This document shows, piece after piece, positions 24,451-33,976 of a DNA stretch of 64,000 nt. The stretch lies in NCBI GenBank assembly GCA_036873755.1, contig JAVTVY010045392.1, positions 124,001 through 188,000 on the forward strand, written 5' to 3'. A program made the position numbers and the translations under genes. The notes beneath the pieces were generated by a model. The model made no database searches, had not been told where the DNA came from, and saw only the letters and a list, made by a program, of their open reading frames with translations. Each line of letters starts with the position of its first letter. The first letter of the stretch is position 1. The stretch comes from Hanleya hanleyi. Its lineage: Eukaryota > Mollusca > Polyplacophora > Lepidopleurida > Hanleyidae.

Positions 24451-25980
24451 GTGCGAGGCCGGGAGAAGGCTAAGTTACTGGTGGTCCCGAGGGCCCTTCA
24501 CAAGAGGATACTCAAGGAATGTCATGACAGCCCGACTGGAGGACACCTCGGTGTGTTCAAGACGTTAAAGAAGGTGCGACAAGCGTACACCTGGGTCGGC
24601 CTGCAGTGTGACGTTCGACAGTGGTGCCGGAGCTGCGACACGTGCAGCCGGAGGAAGCAGACCGGGAAGAAACCCCGAGGACAGCACCGCGGGATGATGA
24701 CGGGATGCCCCGGAGAACGCATCGCCGTGGACCTGATGGGCCCTCTTTCCCTGACGACGAGAGGAAATCTGCATATTGTGGTCATCTGTGACTATTTCAC
24801 GAAGTGGGTGGAGGCTGCTGCGCTTCCGGACCAAGAAGCGGAGACGGTGGCCCAGGCTGTGATTGACCTGTATGTCAGCCGATTCGGTGTCCCCTCCCTG
24901 ATACACTCGGACCAGGGGCGGAACTTTGAGAGCAAAGTGTTTGAGGGGATGTGTCGGATCCTCGGCATGAAGAAGACACGGACGACGGCGTACCATCCGC
25001 AGTCTAACGGCCAAGTTGAAAGGTTCAACAGGACTCTGGGCCAGATGCTTCATGCTAGTGCCGCCCGCCACCCAGACGATTGGGATGTATATATTCCACT
25101 GACGCTAATGGCGTACCGTGCAGCCGCACACGAGACAACGGGGTATACGCCGAATATGATGACGTTTGGCCGGGAGGTGACTCTACCAGCTCACCTGACA
25201 GTCGGAGCTCCCCCTAGTGAGAGGACGGAGCCAGTGCCGTGGGTCGGGGACCTTCGTGACCACTTAGTCGACGTCAACGAGGATGCGAGAGAAAATAGTG
25301 GGAAGGCCCTGAGACGGCAGAAGCGTCTGTACAACCTGAAGGCCAAGGCCCAAAGATTCGTCCCCGGGGACCAGGTCTATCTGCACACCGTAGTGACCCG
25401 ACCAGGGCAGATTCGGAAGCTTAGAGACCGGTGGCTGGGACCATTTGTGGTGGATGCGGCGTTGTCGGACGTTACCTACCGGATCCGGAGTGACGACGGG
25501 AGGCGACAGGTCGTGCACGTCGACCGGGTCAAACCGTGCTATCCGCGGGCGGACGCGGAGGATGATGCGACGTCAGAGAGCGGCAGTGACGACGACGGCG
25601 GCGACCAGCAGAGGAGAAAACCGGGCCCCGAGGGACCGTACGCCCGGACACACCCGGTCGCCGTGCAGCCATCCGTTGACCAGCCCCAGACGAGCCGGAG
25701 TGGACGCGTCATCCGACAGCCGGCCTGGCAGGCTGAATTTGAGTTAGAGCCGCGGGGGACGCCGGATAGCGAGTTGGAGGACGCGCCCGAGGAAGTGGCC
25801 GACGGTGAGGCAGCTCCCACACAGTCGACGACGAGCAGCGGTCGTCGAGTGGTCAGGCCTCGCAGGTTGCACGACTACGTGCTGACGTCCCAGCCCGTGT
25901 ACCGTAAAAGGGGGGAAGCCCGACCCCTCCAACTGAGCACGCAGCCTACTGGACCTAATGTCGTGGGGCGGCTCTGCTAG
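24451..25980 (+). CDS. Gypsy 2 integrase and C-terminal tail
   Basis: Open frame of about 510 codons, in frame with the upstream RNase H. HHCC zinc finger (H in ECHDSPTGGH, C in CRSCDTC), catalytic core with Asp in IAVDLMGPL, Asp in IHSDQGRNFES and Glu in GQVERFNRTLGQ, and a GPY/F-type module (RDRWLGPFVV) in the C-terminal third. A long polar tail follows (acidic around residues 365-385). All three DDE residues are present, so the integrase part itself looks intact although the element is truncated. Family role: inserts retrotransposon cDNA into nuclear DNA. No chromodomain was recognised. Confidence 0.9.
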   Translation: MRGREKAKLLVVPRALHKRILKECHDSPTGGHLGVFKTLKKVRQAYTWVGLQCDVRQWCRSCDTCSRRKQTGKKPRGQHRGMMTGCPGERIAVDLMGPLSLTTRGNLHIVVICDYFTKWVEAAALPDQEAETVAQAVIDLYVSRFGVPSLIHSDQGRNFESKVFEGMCRILGMKKTRTTAYHPQSNGQVERFNRTLGQMLHASAARHPDDWDVYIPLTLMAYRAAAHETTGYTPNMMTFGREVTLPAHLTVGAPPSERTEPVPWVGDLRDHLVDVNEDARENSGKALRRQKRLYNLKAKAQRFVPGDQVYLHTVVTRPGQIRKLRDRWLGPFVVDAALSDVTYRIRSDDGRRQVVHVDRVKPCYPRADAEDDATSESGSDDDGGDQQRRKPGPEGPYARTHPVAVQPSVDQPQTSRSGRVIRQPAWQAEFELEPRGTPDSELEDAPEEVADGEAAPTQSTTSSGRRVVRPRRLHDYVLTSQPVYRKRGEARPLQLSTQPTGPNVVGRLC

Positions 25981-27082
25981 CCGCCCATGTGATTCTGTGT
26001 ATCCCTCCAGGTACCAGAGCGGGAAGGGAGTCCCGAGGACAGCGGCCGGAACCCCTACAGTACGCCCGCCCGCGACGGACCTGGAGGGAAACCAACCGGA
26101 CCTAATGTCGTGGTGGCCCGGTCAGACCGCCGGAGGGCGGCCACCTTGTAATTTCGCCGGCCCTGATGGCCAGTAATTGGCGAGAAGTTTTTGTTTAGAT
26201 TGATTCGAACTGTACAACTGGAACTGTAGAACTGCACTGGACTGTGGAACAGGAACGACCATGACGAGGACGTCATGATTTGGAAAGGCGGGGGCAGTGT
26301 AACGGTTAACCGTTTGTGTAGAGAACAGTTTGAATATGGAGGGTGACAAATGGAATGCGGGGAACGACCTTGACATGTATCGTCAGCGAGGAACAAGGCA
26401 GTGTATGGAAGTGAATTCCACCGTATTTCTGGCTTACCAGAGCAAGATAGGAGTTGCCATTTACGTGAAATATTCTCTACAGGTTCTAGATTGGGATGCC
26501 ATTCTAGTTTATGGACTATGAACTGTAATTTCGCTGTGAGAGACGATCTTTCATTGCAGACTAAACGTTTCCGTTCGCGAGGAAACTTCCTGTAGGGACT
26601 TTTCGGGTGCGGAGAGGGCACACACTATACATTGAGGTGCAGACATTACAAGCGACGTCAGACCAAAGAGACAGCTCTGGAGAAAGCACGCAAGACGATA
26701 TATCGCGCAGCCCGTTAGGTAGCACAGACGGACTTCTTCTCCCGAGAAACGTCGATGAACCGTGAAATCTGACAGACCTGCGACCCGGTCGCAGAAGGTC
26801 GCAGACGGATTGCGACCGGGTCGCAGAGGGTCGCAGAGAGCCGCCATCGACAGTTTACAGACAGTAATGATGCTACATCGGTCCCAGATGAAATAACACA
26901 ATATATACCCAAGTTGTTGTCCTGACGGCCACGGAGGACGAGCTGTACGTGGTTCTTACCTAAGGGGTCGTCGTGAAGTTGTGTAGCCACAGGTCTATAG
27001 ACGGGTCGCAGCAGCCGTGAGGGTTGAGACGCCGTGCTATACCTACCTGTGTGGAAAGCAAATTGGTGAGCTGACAAGTTAG

Positions 27083-27300
27083 GGTCAGGCTCCGACGACT
27101 GGGGGTGAAGAAGACGACGGGCTGCCACATCCGTGGGGAGGCTCCAACGACTGGGGGTATATATTGAGAGAGCGTTACAGCCGTGACGTTCCGATGACTG
27201 GGGGTGAAGAAGACGTCGGGCTGCCACATCCGTGGAGAGGCTCCAACGACTGGGTGTCGTATATTGGGGGAGAGCGTTACAGCCGTAACGTTCCAACGAC
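27083..27300 (+). repeat. LTR-internal tandem repeat, about 110-120 bp
   Basis: Two near copies built on CGACTGGGGGTGAAGAAGAC, CCACATCCGTGGnGAGGCTC and GAGAGCGTTACAGCCGTnAC. Located in the presumed transcribed part of the Gypsy 2 LTR. Confidence 0.8.
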
Positions 27301-27414
27301 GGAAGAAGAGAAGGGCCAGCAGCCAGGCCGCCCTTATACCCAAAAGAGGAGGGCCAGCAACCAGGCCGCCCTTATCGCGTACCCATACATATTTAAAGCA
27401 TAACTGTAACTGTA

Positions 27415-27565
27415 AAATTATATGCACACACTCTTATATTATTTGTATATAACATCAAAATTATATGCACACACTCTTATATTATTTGTGTATAACATCA
27501 AGGTTATATGCACACACTCCCTTATATTATTTGTATATAACATCAAGTTTATTTGCATACACTCT
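27415..27565 (+). repeat. LTR-internal tandem repeat, about 55 bp
   Basis: Three to four copies of a unit containing TTATATGCACACACTCTTAT followed by ATTATTTGTATATAACATCA, close to the 3' end of the Gypsy 2 LTR. Confidence 0.85.
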
Positions 27566-27940
27566 CCTAGTGTCTGTACATATATGTAAATATTAGTCTA
27601 CTGCATAACGTTACATCTCCTTAGACATTCTGTCCAAGCCACGCGGTTCTACGCTATTATCTATCATCGCGTATACTATTTGTGCAGAATATACCATAAT
27701 AGACCTTTACATCAGCGTCCGTCATCCTTGTAGGGTTGTGATCATCTCTTCGATCCCCGGATCTCTACTAGTGAAGGGGTTAACTACGGTGATGGCCAGA
27801 ATGCCAGTGGGGAATCCCGGTTATTGATTCGTTTTTACGTAAACACCACGACTGGTCCTGCTCGTACACGTTACATACACATTATTTCTCCAATCTTACT
27901 GCAAATATCAAGTGATTTAGACGAACCTTTGCATTTCACG

Positions 27941-28110
27941 GCAGGGATTCTTTCCTCAATTTCAAGAAAAAATCAAATCTCGTTGATATACACTCTTAAC
28001 ATAATTCAGGGATTTGTTCCAGGTTTTGTTCAGGCCATTTGACGACAATGTGTTTCAAGGAGGAAAATAAGCAGAATTTTTTCTTGAAATTGAGGAAAGA
28101 ATCTCTGCAG
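27941..28110. repeat. Fold-back inverted repeat
   Basis: Arms GATTCTTTCCTCAATTTCAA (left, from about 27945) and its reverse complement (right, ending about 28105), each about 33 bp and nearly perfect, separated by about 100 bp. It ends next to the TTAA-flanked MITE. It would fold into a long hairpin if transcribed. Confidence 0.75.
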
Positions 28111-28114
28111 TTAA

Positions 28115-28550
28115 GGATGTCCGCTGGTGGTAAATCAAAGTAATTAACTTTTGGAATAATGTGTGTTGTTGCATTCATAATTGTGTAATATGAGGAAAAA
28201 CAAAGAAAAAAATATAGGTTGCTGTGCATTTTTTAGCTGTAGGCAACATTAAGTGAACTGCCCTATGCTCAATTTGATAACCTAGAAAGCATAGGGAATA
28301 GCCCTGGTTTTGAAGCATATTCATGAAAAATTCATATAAATAGTATTTAACTTTTTCTTATATTCTAACTGTTTGCAGATAATCACAATGTCTATCAAAA
28401 TTTAGCAAATTGGATGGATGTTGCTGTGCAAAATTCTCGGTTAGAAGGCTTTTAAAGGAAATCCCCATCTCTTAACCTAGGGAAGGGAGATAACCCAACA
28501 GAAAAACAGGCAAAATGGCTGCCAAAGTCAAAAACCACCAGCGGACATCC
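28115..28550. mobile_element. piggyBac-like MITE, 436 bp with TTAA target duplication
   Basis: 17-bp perfect terminal inverted repeats (GGATGTCCGCTGGTGGT and its complement) are flanked on both sides by TTAA (28111-28114 and 28551-28554), the duplication made by piggyBac-type transposases. No transposase is encoded. The short frame here is not recognisable. Confidence 0.8.
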
Positions 28551-28775
28551 TTAAGAGCAACCTACCCGAACTCCAGTTCAATTGTCGTCAAACGACTATA
28601 GTACGATCGTGGAAAGCTCTTTTTGAGAGCTGTAGGACTACATGTATCTCTCTCCGCTAAATTGATAGCTAAAAGATCTACACTAGTAGTAGTGTCTAAG
28701 CATTTCGAGTCCCCTTTTCCAGGGAGGTAACTCTTGGTCCCCTTTTTCTGCCAGGGGGCGCCACCAGTCCCGTGT

Positions 28776-28866
28776 GACGTCACTTCCGGTCTGGGTGAAT
28801 GGAGCGTGACCTGTGAACTGTGTGACGTCACTTCCGGTCTGGGTGAATGGCACGTGACCTGTGAAC
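28776..28866. promoter_or_regulatory. Duplicated CRE-ETS composite site in the TIR
   Basis: TGACGTCACTTCCGGTCTGG occurs twice (from about 28776 and 28823), each followed by GTGAATGG and CGTGACCTGTGAAC. TGACGTCA matches the CREB/ATF consensus and CACTTCCGG the ETS/GABP consensus. Both arms carry it, so any promoter activity would face both outward and inward. Function is inferred from consensus match only. Confidence 0.5.
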
Positions 28867-28916
28867 ATGATAGGATATGTGTACTGTCCTGTCTGTGGGG
28901 ACTCAATGTCGTTCAT

Positions 28917-29128
28917 CTCCGTGTCTTTTCGGTGAGAGGAGCATGTACTGGGGTTTTTCCCACAATGTCGTTCACCTCTCGATCAGGTCCGTGTCTTTTC
29001 GGGGAGGTCCGTGGGAACATGATAGGAGGTTGCAACATTGTTGCACGTTCGCTACAATGTTGCGAAGATGTCACGGAGATCACCGAAGAGACACGGAGGT
29101 GCCCGAAGAGACACGGAGATCCCCGAAG
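28917..29128. other. Iteron-like inverted motif cluster in the TIR
   Basis: CCGTGTCTTTTCGG occurs twice in direct orientation (about 28919 and 28989), and CCGAAGAGACACGG-type complements occur twice (about 29083 and 29101). Between them lie the palindrome GCAACATTGTTGC (29032-29044) and a half copy ACAATGTTGC (about 29054-29063). The arrangement resembles a binding array for a replication or transcription factor. The mirror cluster is at about 41813-42024. Confidence 0.45.
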
Positions 29129-29238
29129 GGGGCGAGAGGGGTCCCTAGTGTACCGATGGGGTCGTATGAGGTATCCATGTGAAGCATTCGTGAAGGGGCA
29201 TCTGATGGGGTGGGTGTGGGGTTGAAATATCGTCATTC

Positions 29239-30327
29239 TGCGCATGCGCGGTAGACCAAGTGTATGGAAATAGACGTTTTGGGGCCTAGGGGAGCCCCTA
29301 GTGGTCCGATGGAGTCCAGTGAGGTATCAATGTGAAGCCTATGTGAGGGGGTATCCGAGGGGCTGGGTGTGGTGTTGGAATATGGTCATTCTGCGCATGA
29401 GCGGTAGACCAAGGGTATGGAATAGCCGTTTTGGGATCTAGGGGAGCCACTAGTGGGTCGATGGAGTTGAGTGAGGTATCAATTTGAAGCATTCGTGAAG
29501 GCGCATCCGACGGGCTGGTGTGGGGTTGAAATATCGTCATTCTGCGCATGCGCGGTAGACCAAGGGTATGGAAATAGCCGTTTTGGGGTCTAGGTGGGTC
29601 CCTAATGGACCGATGGGGTCGAGTGAGGTATCCATGTGAAGCCTATGTGAGGGGGCATCCCACTGGATGGATGTGGTGTCGGAATATCGTCATTCTGCGC
29701 ATGCGCAATAGACAAAAGGTATGAAAATAGACGTTTTGGGATGTAGGTGAGCCACTAATGAGCCGATGGAGTTGAGTGAGGTATCAATGTGAAGCATAGG
29801 TGAGGGGGCATCCGATTGGACTAGTGTCTCGGCCGTTGTCCACATTCTGCGCATGCGCAGACAGAGAATTCTGGGAAAAGGGTGTGGAAATAGACGTTTT
29901 AGGGTTTAGGTGAGCCCCTAATGATCCTATGGTGTCGTATGAGGTCTTATTTTGAAGCTGTCATGAGGGAGCATCCGCCTGGGCTAGTGTGTCGTTCGTT
30001 GTCAATAGTCTGCGCATGCGCAGTCTGGCCGTAGTATAGAAATAGACGTGTTGGGGTTTAGGTGGGCCCCTATTGGGCCGATGGGATCGAGGGAGGTATC
30101 CATGTGAAGCAGTCGTGAGGGAGTATCCGACGGGTTGGGTGTGACGTGGAACTGACGTCATTCTGCGCATGCGCAGTAGAGAAAGTTTATGGAAATAGAC
30201 AGTTTGGCGCCGACAGGGGTCACTATGGGTCCGATGGAGTCGTATGAGGTCTTATGTTGAAGTTCTTGTGAAGCAGCATCCGATTGGACTCAGGGTTCGT
30301 CCGTGTTCAAGGCTCTGCGCATGCGCA
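29239..30327. repeat. Eight-unit array of about 154 bp with NRF1-type palindromes
   Basis: TGCGCATGCGC or one-mismatch versions start at 29239, 29382, 29543, 29696, 29848, 30011, 30166 and 30316 (spacings 143-163). Units also share AATAGACGTTTTGGG, a GTGAGGTATCnATGTGAAGC block and a GGGCATCCGA block. The palindrome matches the NRF1 consensus (YGCGCAYGCGCR). The mirror array is in the right arm. Confidence 0.85.
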
Positions 30328-30513
30328 GTCTGGTCGTAATATAGAAAGCAGGCATGTTGGGGGATGCGTGGGGGTGTGTGTATGACCCACTACTAGAGGT
30401 CCCTGGTTGGGGTTGTGTGGTGGTGTGGGTTCTGCGCACAGACGTCACTTTCGGGTTTCACTAAAACTACCTTCGAACACAGAAGAGTTCCAATGTTCCC
30501 CTTAGACGTAGGG

Positions 30514-30675
30514 GTCCGGATGTTCAACCGCCGGGGTTTTTTCCGGCCCGGCCCGGCCCGGCCCGGCACCGCTCCGCCCCGGGCCGGCCCCGCTCCGCCC
30601 CGGCCCGGCCGCAGCGCGCGCGGGTTACACCGGCCGCAGCGAGCGCGCGCGCCTTATCCGGCCGCACGCCTGCGC
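30514..30675. other. Extreme GC-rich patch at the inner edge of the left TIR
   Basis: Runs of CCGGC and GCGCGCG, with GCAGCGCGCGCGGGTTA repeated in degenerate form. A shorter related patch lies at about 40365-40427 inside the right arm, so it belongs to the TIR edge but has expanded on the left. Confidence 0.7.
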
Positions 30676-30836
30676 GGGTGAAGTTCGGATTATGCTAGGC
30701 CACTGATGGGCTACTTTCTCCACGGTGTTCGAAGCCAGTTTCACCGAATGCCCACATTTCTGTTATAGCTTTCATGCATTATGCTCATAAAGAAAACACA
30801 CAAGACAGGGGTTTTTTTTGGGTGAGATCTCATTTT

Positions 30837-31015
30837 TTTATTCAGTGAACAACAACAACGTGAGAACAACCACGTGAAAACTGAAGCCCAGAACAAAGGG
30901 CTTGTACATTGAAAGAACTGAAGCCCAGAACAGGGGTCTTGTAAACTTAAGCCCAGAACAGGGGGGCTTGTACATTGAAAGAACTTAAGCCCAGAACGGG
31001 GCTTGTACATTGAAA
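30837..31015 (-). terminator. Polyadenylation signal and 40-bp tandem repeats downstream of the protease gene
   Basis: On the minus strand AATAAA lies at 30837-30842. Between it and the protease stop (30985), partly overlapping its 3' end, are four direct copies of a unit around AAGCCCAGAACAGGGG and CTTGTACATTGAAAGAACT. This is the likely 3' end of the late (capsid-protease) transcripts. Confidence 0.6.
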
Positions 31016-31458
31016 TGATCGGCGGCCCAGTCATATACGAGTACATCGCGGTCCTCGGCCTTGGGGTACTCGTCAAACATCTGTACGATGGTAGATAAGG
31101 GTCTTCCCCGACATCGATGGTACAGGTAAAACAAGCAATATTGTCCGCACACGCTACTGGTCAGGCTTTGCAAAGTTTGACTGTTCCAACACCACGTCTC
31201 TGTGCCTTGATCCATGAAGTCTGTTAAATCGGGATGGAGGGGTGGCAGGCCGTAAGGGTCAAAATATTCGCCCTGCTGTTCTGTCAAGTACACGCCCACC
31301 CAATGTTCACCGGGCCGATCCATCGGGTCCGTGTTGAGAACGTAAGCAGCAGGATACATACGGTCTAATGGGAACACATCTCGGGCGAACACCCCTTGAA
31401 AGACCATATGTGTCTCTGGGTCATTCTCCAGCACGGTGGTTATCTGGTCTGTATCCAT
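30985..31458 (-). CDS. Adenain-like cysteine protease (Polinton PRO)
   Basis: 157 residues, intact. Motifs in order: GEHWVGVYL (catalytic His), EYFDPYGLPP (acidic residue), then LQ...SSVCGQYCLFYL with the catalytic Cys, the H-D-Q-C arrangement of the adenovirus/ULP1-type maturation proteases. The ATG at 31458 lies 1 nt after the capsid-gene stop; a longer frame (to 31518) overlaps the capsid gene and is less likely. Role in the family: cleaves capsid precursors during virion maturation. It is the most distal gene of the late block. Confidence 0.9.
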   Translation of the reverse strand: MDTDQITTVLENDPETHMVFQGVFARDVFPLDRMYPAAYVLNTDPMDRPGEHWVGVYLTEQQGEYFDPYGLPPLHPDLTDFMDQGTETWCWNSQTLQSLTSSVCGQYCLFYLYHRCRGRPLSTIVQMFDEYPKAEDRDVLVYDWAADHFNVQAPFWA

Positions 31459-31459
31459 A

Positions 31460-32751
31460 TTAGGTGGAGAAGTCACACAGGACGTTGCGCGCTTTGTCCA
31501 CTTGAATGATGTTGTCAAACTCGGCGTAGCAGATCACATTGACGGTGCTCCGGAGGGCTCGTGCAAAGTGGATTTCCAACCGTATATTGCCTTGCTTGGC
31601 GATGGTCGTTCTCTAAGGTGGGGGTCAGATCGAAACAGAACAACGTGTATCCGTTCGCGTAGTCCTCTCGACTGATCATATTCCCTTCGTCCTGGTTGAT
31701 TTGACCGGTGGCTGTAAACAGGCTCTGATAGGCTCGAATGAAATTCCTGCGCCCAAAGTTCAGTGTTAAGGCCGTGGCTGGCACCTGTTGTCCATCCACA
31801 TGCAGGGCCACAAAATTGATGCCGAAATGTTGAAAGTCAAACGGATTCTCTGGGTAGGCTCCGCTGAAACTGGTATTTTCCACACAGGCCAGGATCAATC
31901 GCTTGGGTAGTTTCCCCAGGAACAGATTTTCTTTGTTGGCGCTCATATTTCCAGCAGACACAGAGAACACTTTGGTTTGCACACGTCGGATAGGGTACTG
32001 GGCTGGTTTTATTTCCAAGGCTTTGAGGTGTCCCAATTGAACGGCTGGATTCGGTTTCACTTTTCGGACATACAGGACTGCGTCTTGGATGGCAATCTTA
32101 TAGTCAGCTGCATGCCCGTCTACGTTAGTGGCCATCAAGGCGAAGGTCGGAGGCGCCCGTATCAGTCGGATTTTGATGGGGATCTTGTTCAACAGGTACC
32201 GGTCTTGCATGAACATGTCTACGTGCAGTCGACCCATGAGATCCACCGCGACGCCGTTCGCGGTCAAAAGCCTTCCGTTTGTTATATCCCACATTGTCGT
32301 TCTCTACGCCCATGTGCTGGGCTGTGTCCTGGTAGAATAAAGCGGCTGTTAGTTGAGATTGTTTAGCCTCTCGCCCATGCGACAACAGCGTCTCGATGTA
32401 GGCTCGATAGGGGTACGTGTTGGTCGAGTCACTGATGAGTTTGTCGCTGAGAAATATATCCACCTGTTGAAACATCGAGTGCAGCCAGAGATTCGTCGGG
32501 CCCACCGTTGCTTGTTCAACGATTCTGGAGCCATCTCCATTGACGATGTTGGCTTTCACATACAACTATGTATGGGCTAAATCCACATAGGCCGTATCCG
32601 CATTACTGATGGTGAACTGGATGGGCCCTGTTGCGTTGATGCTGGACAGCGGGAGATGCTCCACCCATAATCCTTGTTCGGCACTGGTCTGTGTCCACAA
32701 ATCAAATTCACTGTTGGTGGAGGGGCAGGACTCTGCGTGGATCAAGGACAT
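31460..32751 (-). pseudogene. Major capsid protein (double jelly-roll, Polinton MCP), frame broken
   Basis: Starts at ATG 32751, 3 nt after the small capsid gene stop, and ends at TAA 31460-31462. Together the pieces give about 430 codons, near the usual MCP length. Three lesions: an in-frame TAG at 32566-32568, a frameshift at about 32260-32290, and another at about 31595-31610. The sequence has the family features seen in many invertebrate Polinton capsid genes, such as VEHLPLSSI near the start, WLHSMFQQVDIFL, YIETLLSH and PKRLILACVEN. In active elements it forms the hexon-like capsid shell. Confidence 0.85.
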
Positions 32752-32754
32752 CTT

Positions 32755-33158
32755 TTAAGAAAAGATATCCTGGGTCTTCGACGTGCGCCGTCGCTGGGTC
32801 GGTCGTCGACTGGTGCGTGGTCTCGGTGGTGCAGGTCTTTTATTCCCTACGGTGCGTTGTGCATTGGCCACCAAGACGCCTCCTGCTTCTTTGGCCCGCC
32901 GTTTCAAGGCTTCTTTGGGTGCCGTACCCCCAAGACATCACCGGCGACTTGCAGTCCACTGCGTACCGCTTGTTTGCCGATTGCTTTCACCCCACGCGTC
33001 ACCAAGGGCAGGAACGTTTTGACGATGCTCCCGAGTATGTTCCCCAGTCCATGTCCTCGTTGCATGCTTGCACCACTAAAAACCGGAAGGCCACCGCCGG
33101 CCTGTTGGGCATAATAGTCCATATAGCTGCGTGCATCGCACTCGTAAGGCACCTTCAT
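32755..33158 (-). pseudogene. Small basic capsid-associated protein (pX/pVI-like), one frameshift
   Basis: The N-terminal 84 codons are open: a LPVFSGASMQRGHGLGNIL segment followed by an amphipathic/hydrophobic stretch, typical of the small Polinton protein next to penton and MCP. A 1-nt frameshift near 32920 separates it from a very Arg/Lys-rich C-terminal tail that ends at TAA 32755-32757. The start codon overlaps the penton stop as TAATG. Basic tail and position suggest a DNA-condensing or membrane-active minor virion protein, by analogy with adenovirus core and cement proteins. Confidence 0.7.
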
Positions 33159-33943
33159 TATACAAAGTGGGGAGCACGTGCTTGTCGAAAATGAAGTGTC
33201 AGCACCACTTTCCCCCGTTCGAATGCCACCGGTCGTCCCGTGTCATCTCTTATATCCACCGTGATAGTGTTGATGTCGGTTTGTCTTACGGGTAGGTAGA
33301 GCATGTGGGTGAAACTGTGCGTGACTTGATCTCCATACAACTTTTTAATGGGCACCATCCGTAACAGAGGTGTGTTGATAGCGCCCACGATGTGGTTGTC
33401 CACCACATCCGAGTAGACGTAGAGTCCGTACATACCCGACTTCATATCCATCGGGATCTCGCCTTGGTGGGCGGTGGGACCAGCGAACGTCCGTATATCG
33501 AAACACAGCATTTGCTGTAGGATAGGACTCAGTACGACACTCGCGTTGGCGGTGACGATAAGCTGTGCCTTGTCGTGTGCGTTGTAATCAAAGTCCACGT
33601 GATTCTTGAACGGAAAGGATTTGATGGGTTTTGAAGTATTCGTGACCTCCCGTAGAGCCTTATAATGCAACAGTCTTGACAGCCCACCGATGAACGCCTT
33701 GGGAGTATCGTATTGGCCTTCGGGGAGGGTGAGTCGGGTGTCTTTTCCTTCGTAGGTCACCTCGTACCACACTTCATTGGCTCGCACGTTGTACCACGAG
33801 TAAGGGTATTGGATATCCACGAGGCCACATTCCCAGCGCCCAGGTAAATGCAACGGTTGCGGTAACTGGGTCACGTACTTGGCCAAGGTGTTGTCAGGAA
33901 AGACATCCAGCGAACTGTTACTGGGTAGGGTGAGGTAAAACAT
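33158..33943 (-). CDS. Probable penton (minor capsid) protein
   Basis: 261 residues, intact. Opens MFYLTLPSNSSLDVFPDNT and is beta-strand-rich throughout, consistent with a single jelly-roll. Length and position between the small capsid gene and the conserved structural genes fit the Polinton minor capsid/penton protein. Its stop overlaps the next gene's start (TAATG). A TATTAAAA element lies 35-40 bp upstream of the ATG, overlapping the previous gene's stop. The family assignment comes from order and N-terminal pattern, not from a search. Confidence 0.65.
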   Translation of the reverse strand: MFYLTLPSNSSLDVFPDNTLAKYVTQLPQPLHLPGRWECGLVDIQYPYSWYNVRANEVWYEVTYEGKDTRLTLPEGQYDTPKAFIGGLSRLLHYKALREVTNTSKPIKSFPFKNHVDFDYNAHDKAQLIVTANASVVLSPILQQMLCFDIRTFAGPTAHQGEIPMDMKSGMYGLYVYSDVVDNHIVGAINTPLLRMVPIKKLYGDQVTHSFTHMLYLPVRQTDINTITVDIRDDTGRPVAFERGKVVLTLHFRQARAPHFV

Positions 33944-33976
33944 GGCGACTGAGCTGTCCGGCTGCTGCTGTTGGTT

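Larger units (their letters stand above)
23970..27615 (+). mobile_element. Ty3/Gypsy retrotransposon 2, 5'-truncated with 3' LTR
   Basis: Starts inside RNase H at the boundary of the segmental duplication, continues through a near-complete integrase, a polypurine tract (26281-26297, GGAAAGGCGGGGGCAG) and a 1,318 bp LTR with matching ends (TGTAACG...CGTTACA). Gag, protease and most of the reverse transcriptase are absent. G+C content is markedly higher than in the flanks. It belongs to a different lineage from Gypsy 1, judging by the distinct integrase sequence and LTR. Confidence 0.85.
26298..27615 (+). repeat. 3' LTR of Gypsy 2
   Basis: Begins TGTAACGGTTAAC directly after the polypurine tract and ends GCATAACGTTACA, giving TGTAACG/CGTTACA ends over 1,318 bp. 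Two internal tandem arrays are listed separately. The target duplication cannot be tested because the 5' end is lost. Confidence 0.75.
28685..30513. repeat. Left terminal inverted repeat of the Polinton (1,829 bp)
   Basis: Near-identical inverted counterpart of 40428-42256, both 1,829 bp by the last alignable base (CCCCTTAGAnGTAGG). From the outer end it holds two direct copies of a TGACGTCACTTCCGGTCTGG block, inverted CCGTGTCTTTTCGG motifs, and an array of about 154 bp units each with a CGCATGCGC palindrome. Open frames inside are repeat-driven and unlikely to be genes. Confidence 0.95.

Noticed and set aside
24522..25820. Long minus-strand frames opposite the Gypsy 2 integrase
   Set aside because: High G+C shadow frames; the plus strand carries all integrase motifs.
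28734..30170. Several open frames of 60-160 codons inside both TIR arms
   Set aside because: They appear symmetrically on either strand, follow the repeat period and have no family motifs or codon bias.
29239..30327. CRISPR-like array
   Set aside because: Units are about 154 bp, spacers are not unique, the context is eukaryotic and no cas genes are present.
31515..31518. Upstream start for the protease gene
   Set aside because: It overlaps the end of the capsid gene; the ATG at 31458 fits the gene spacing and family N-terminus better.
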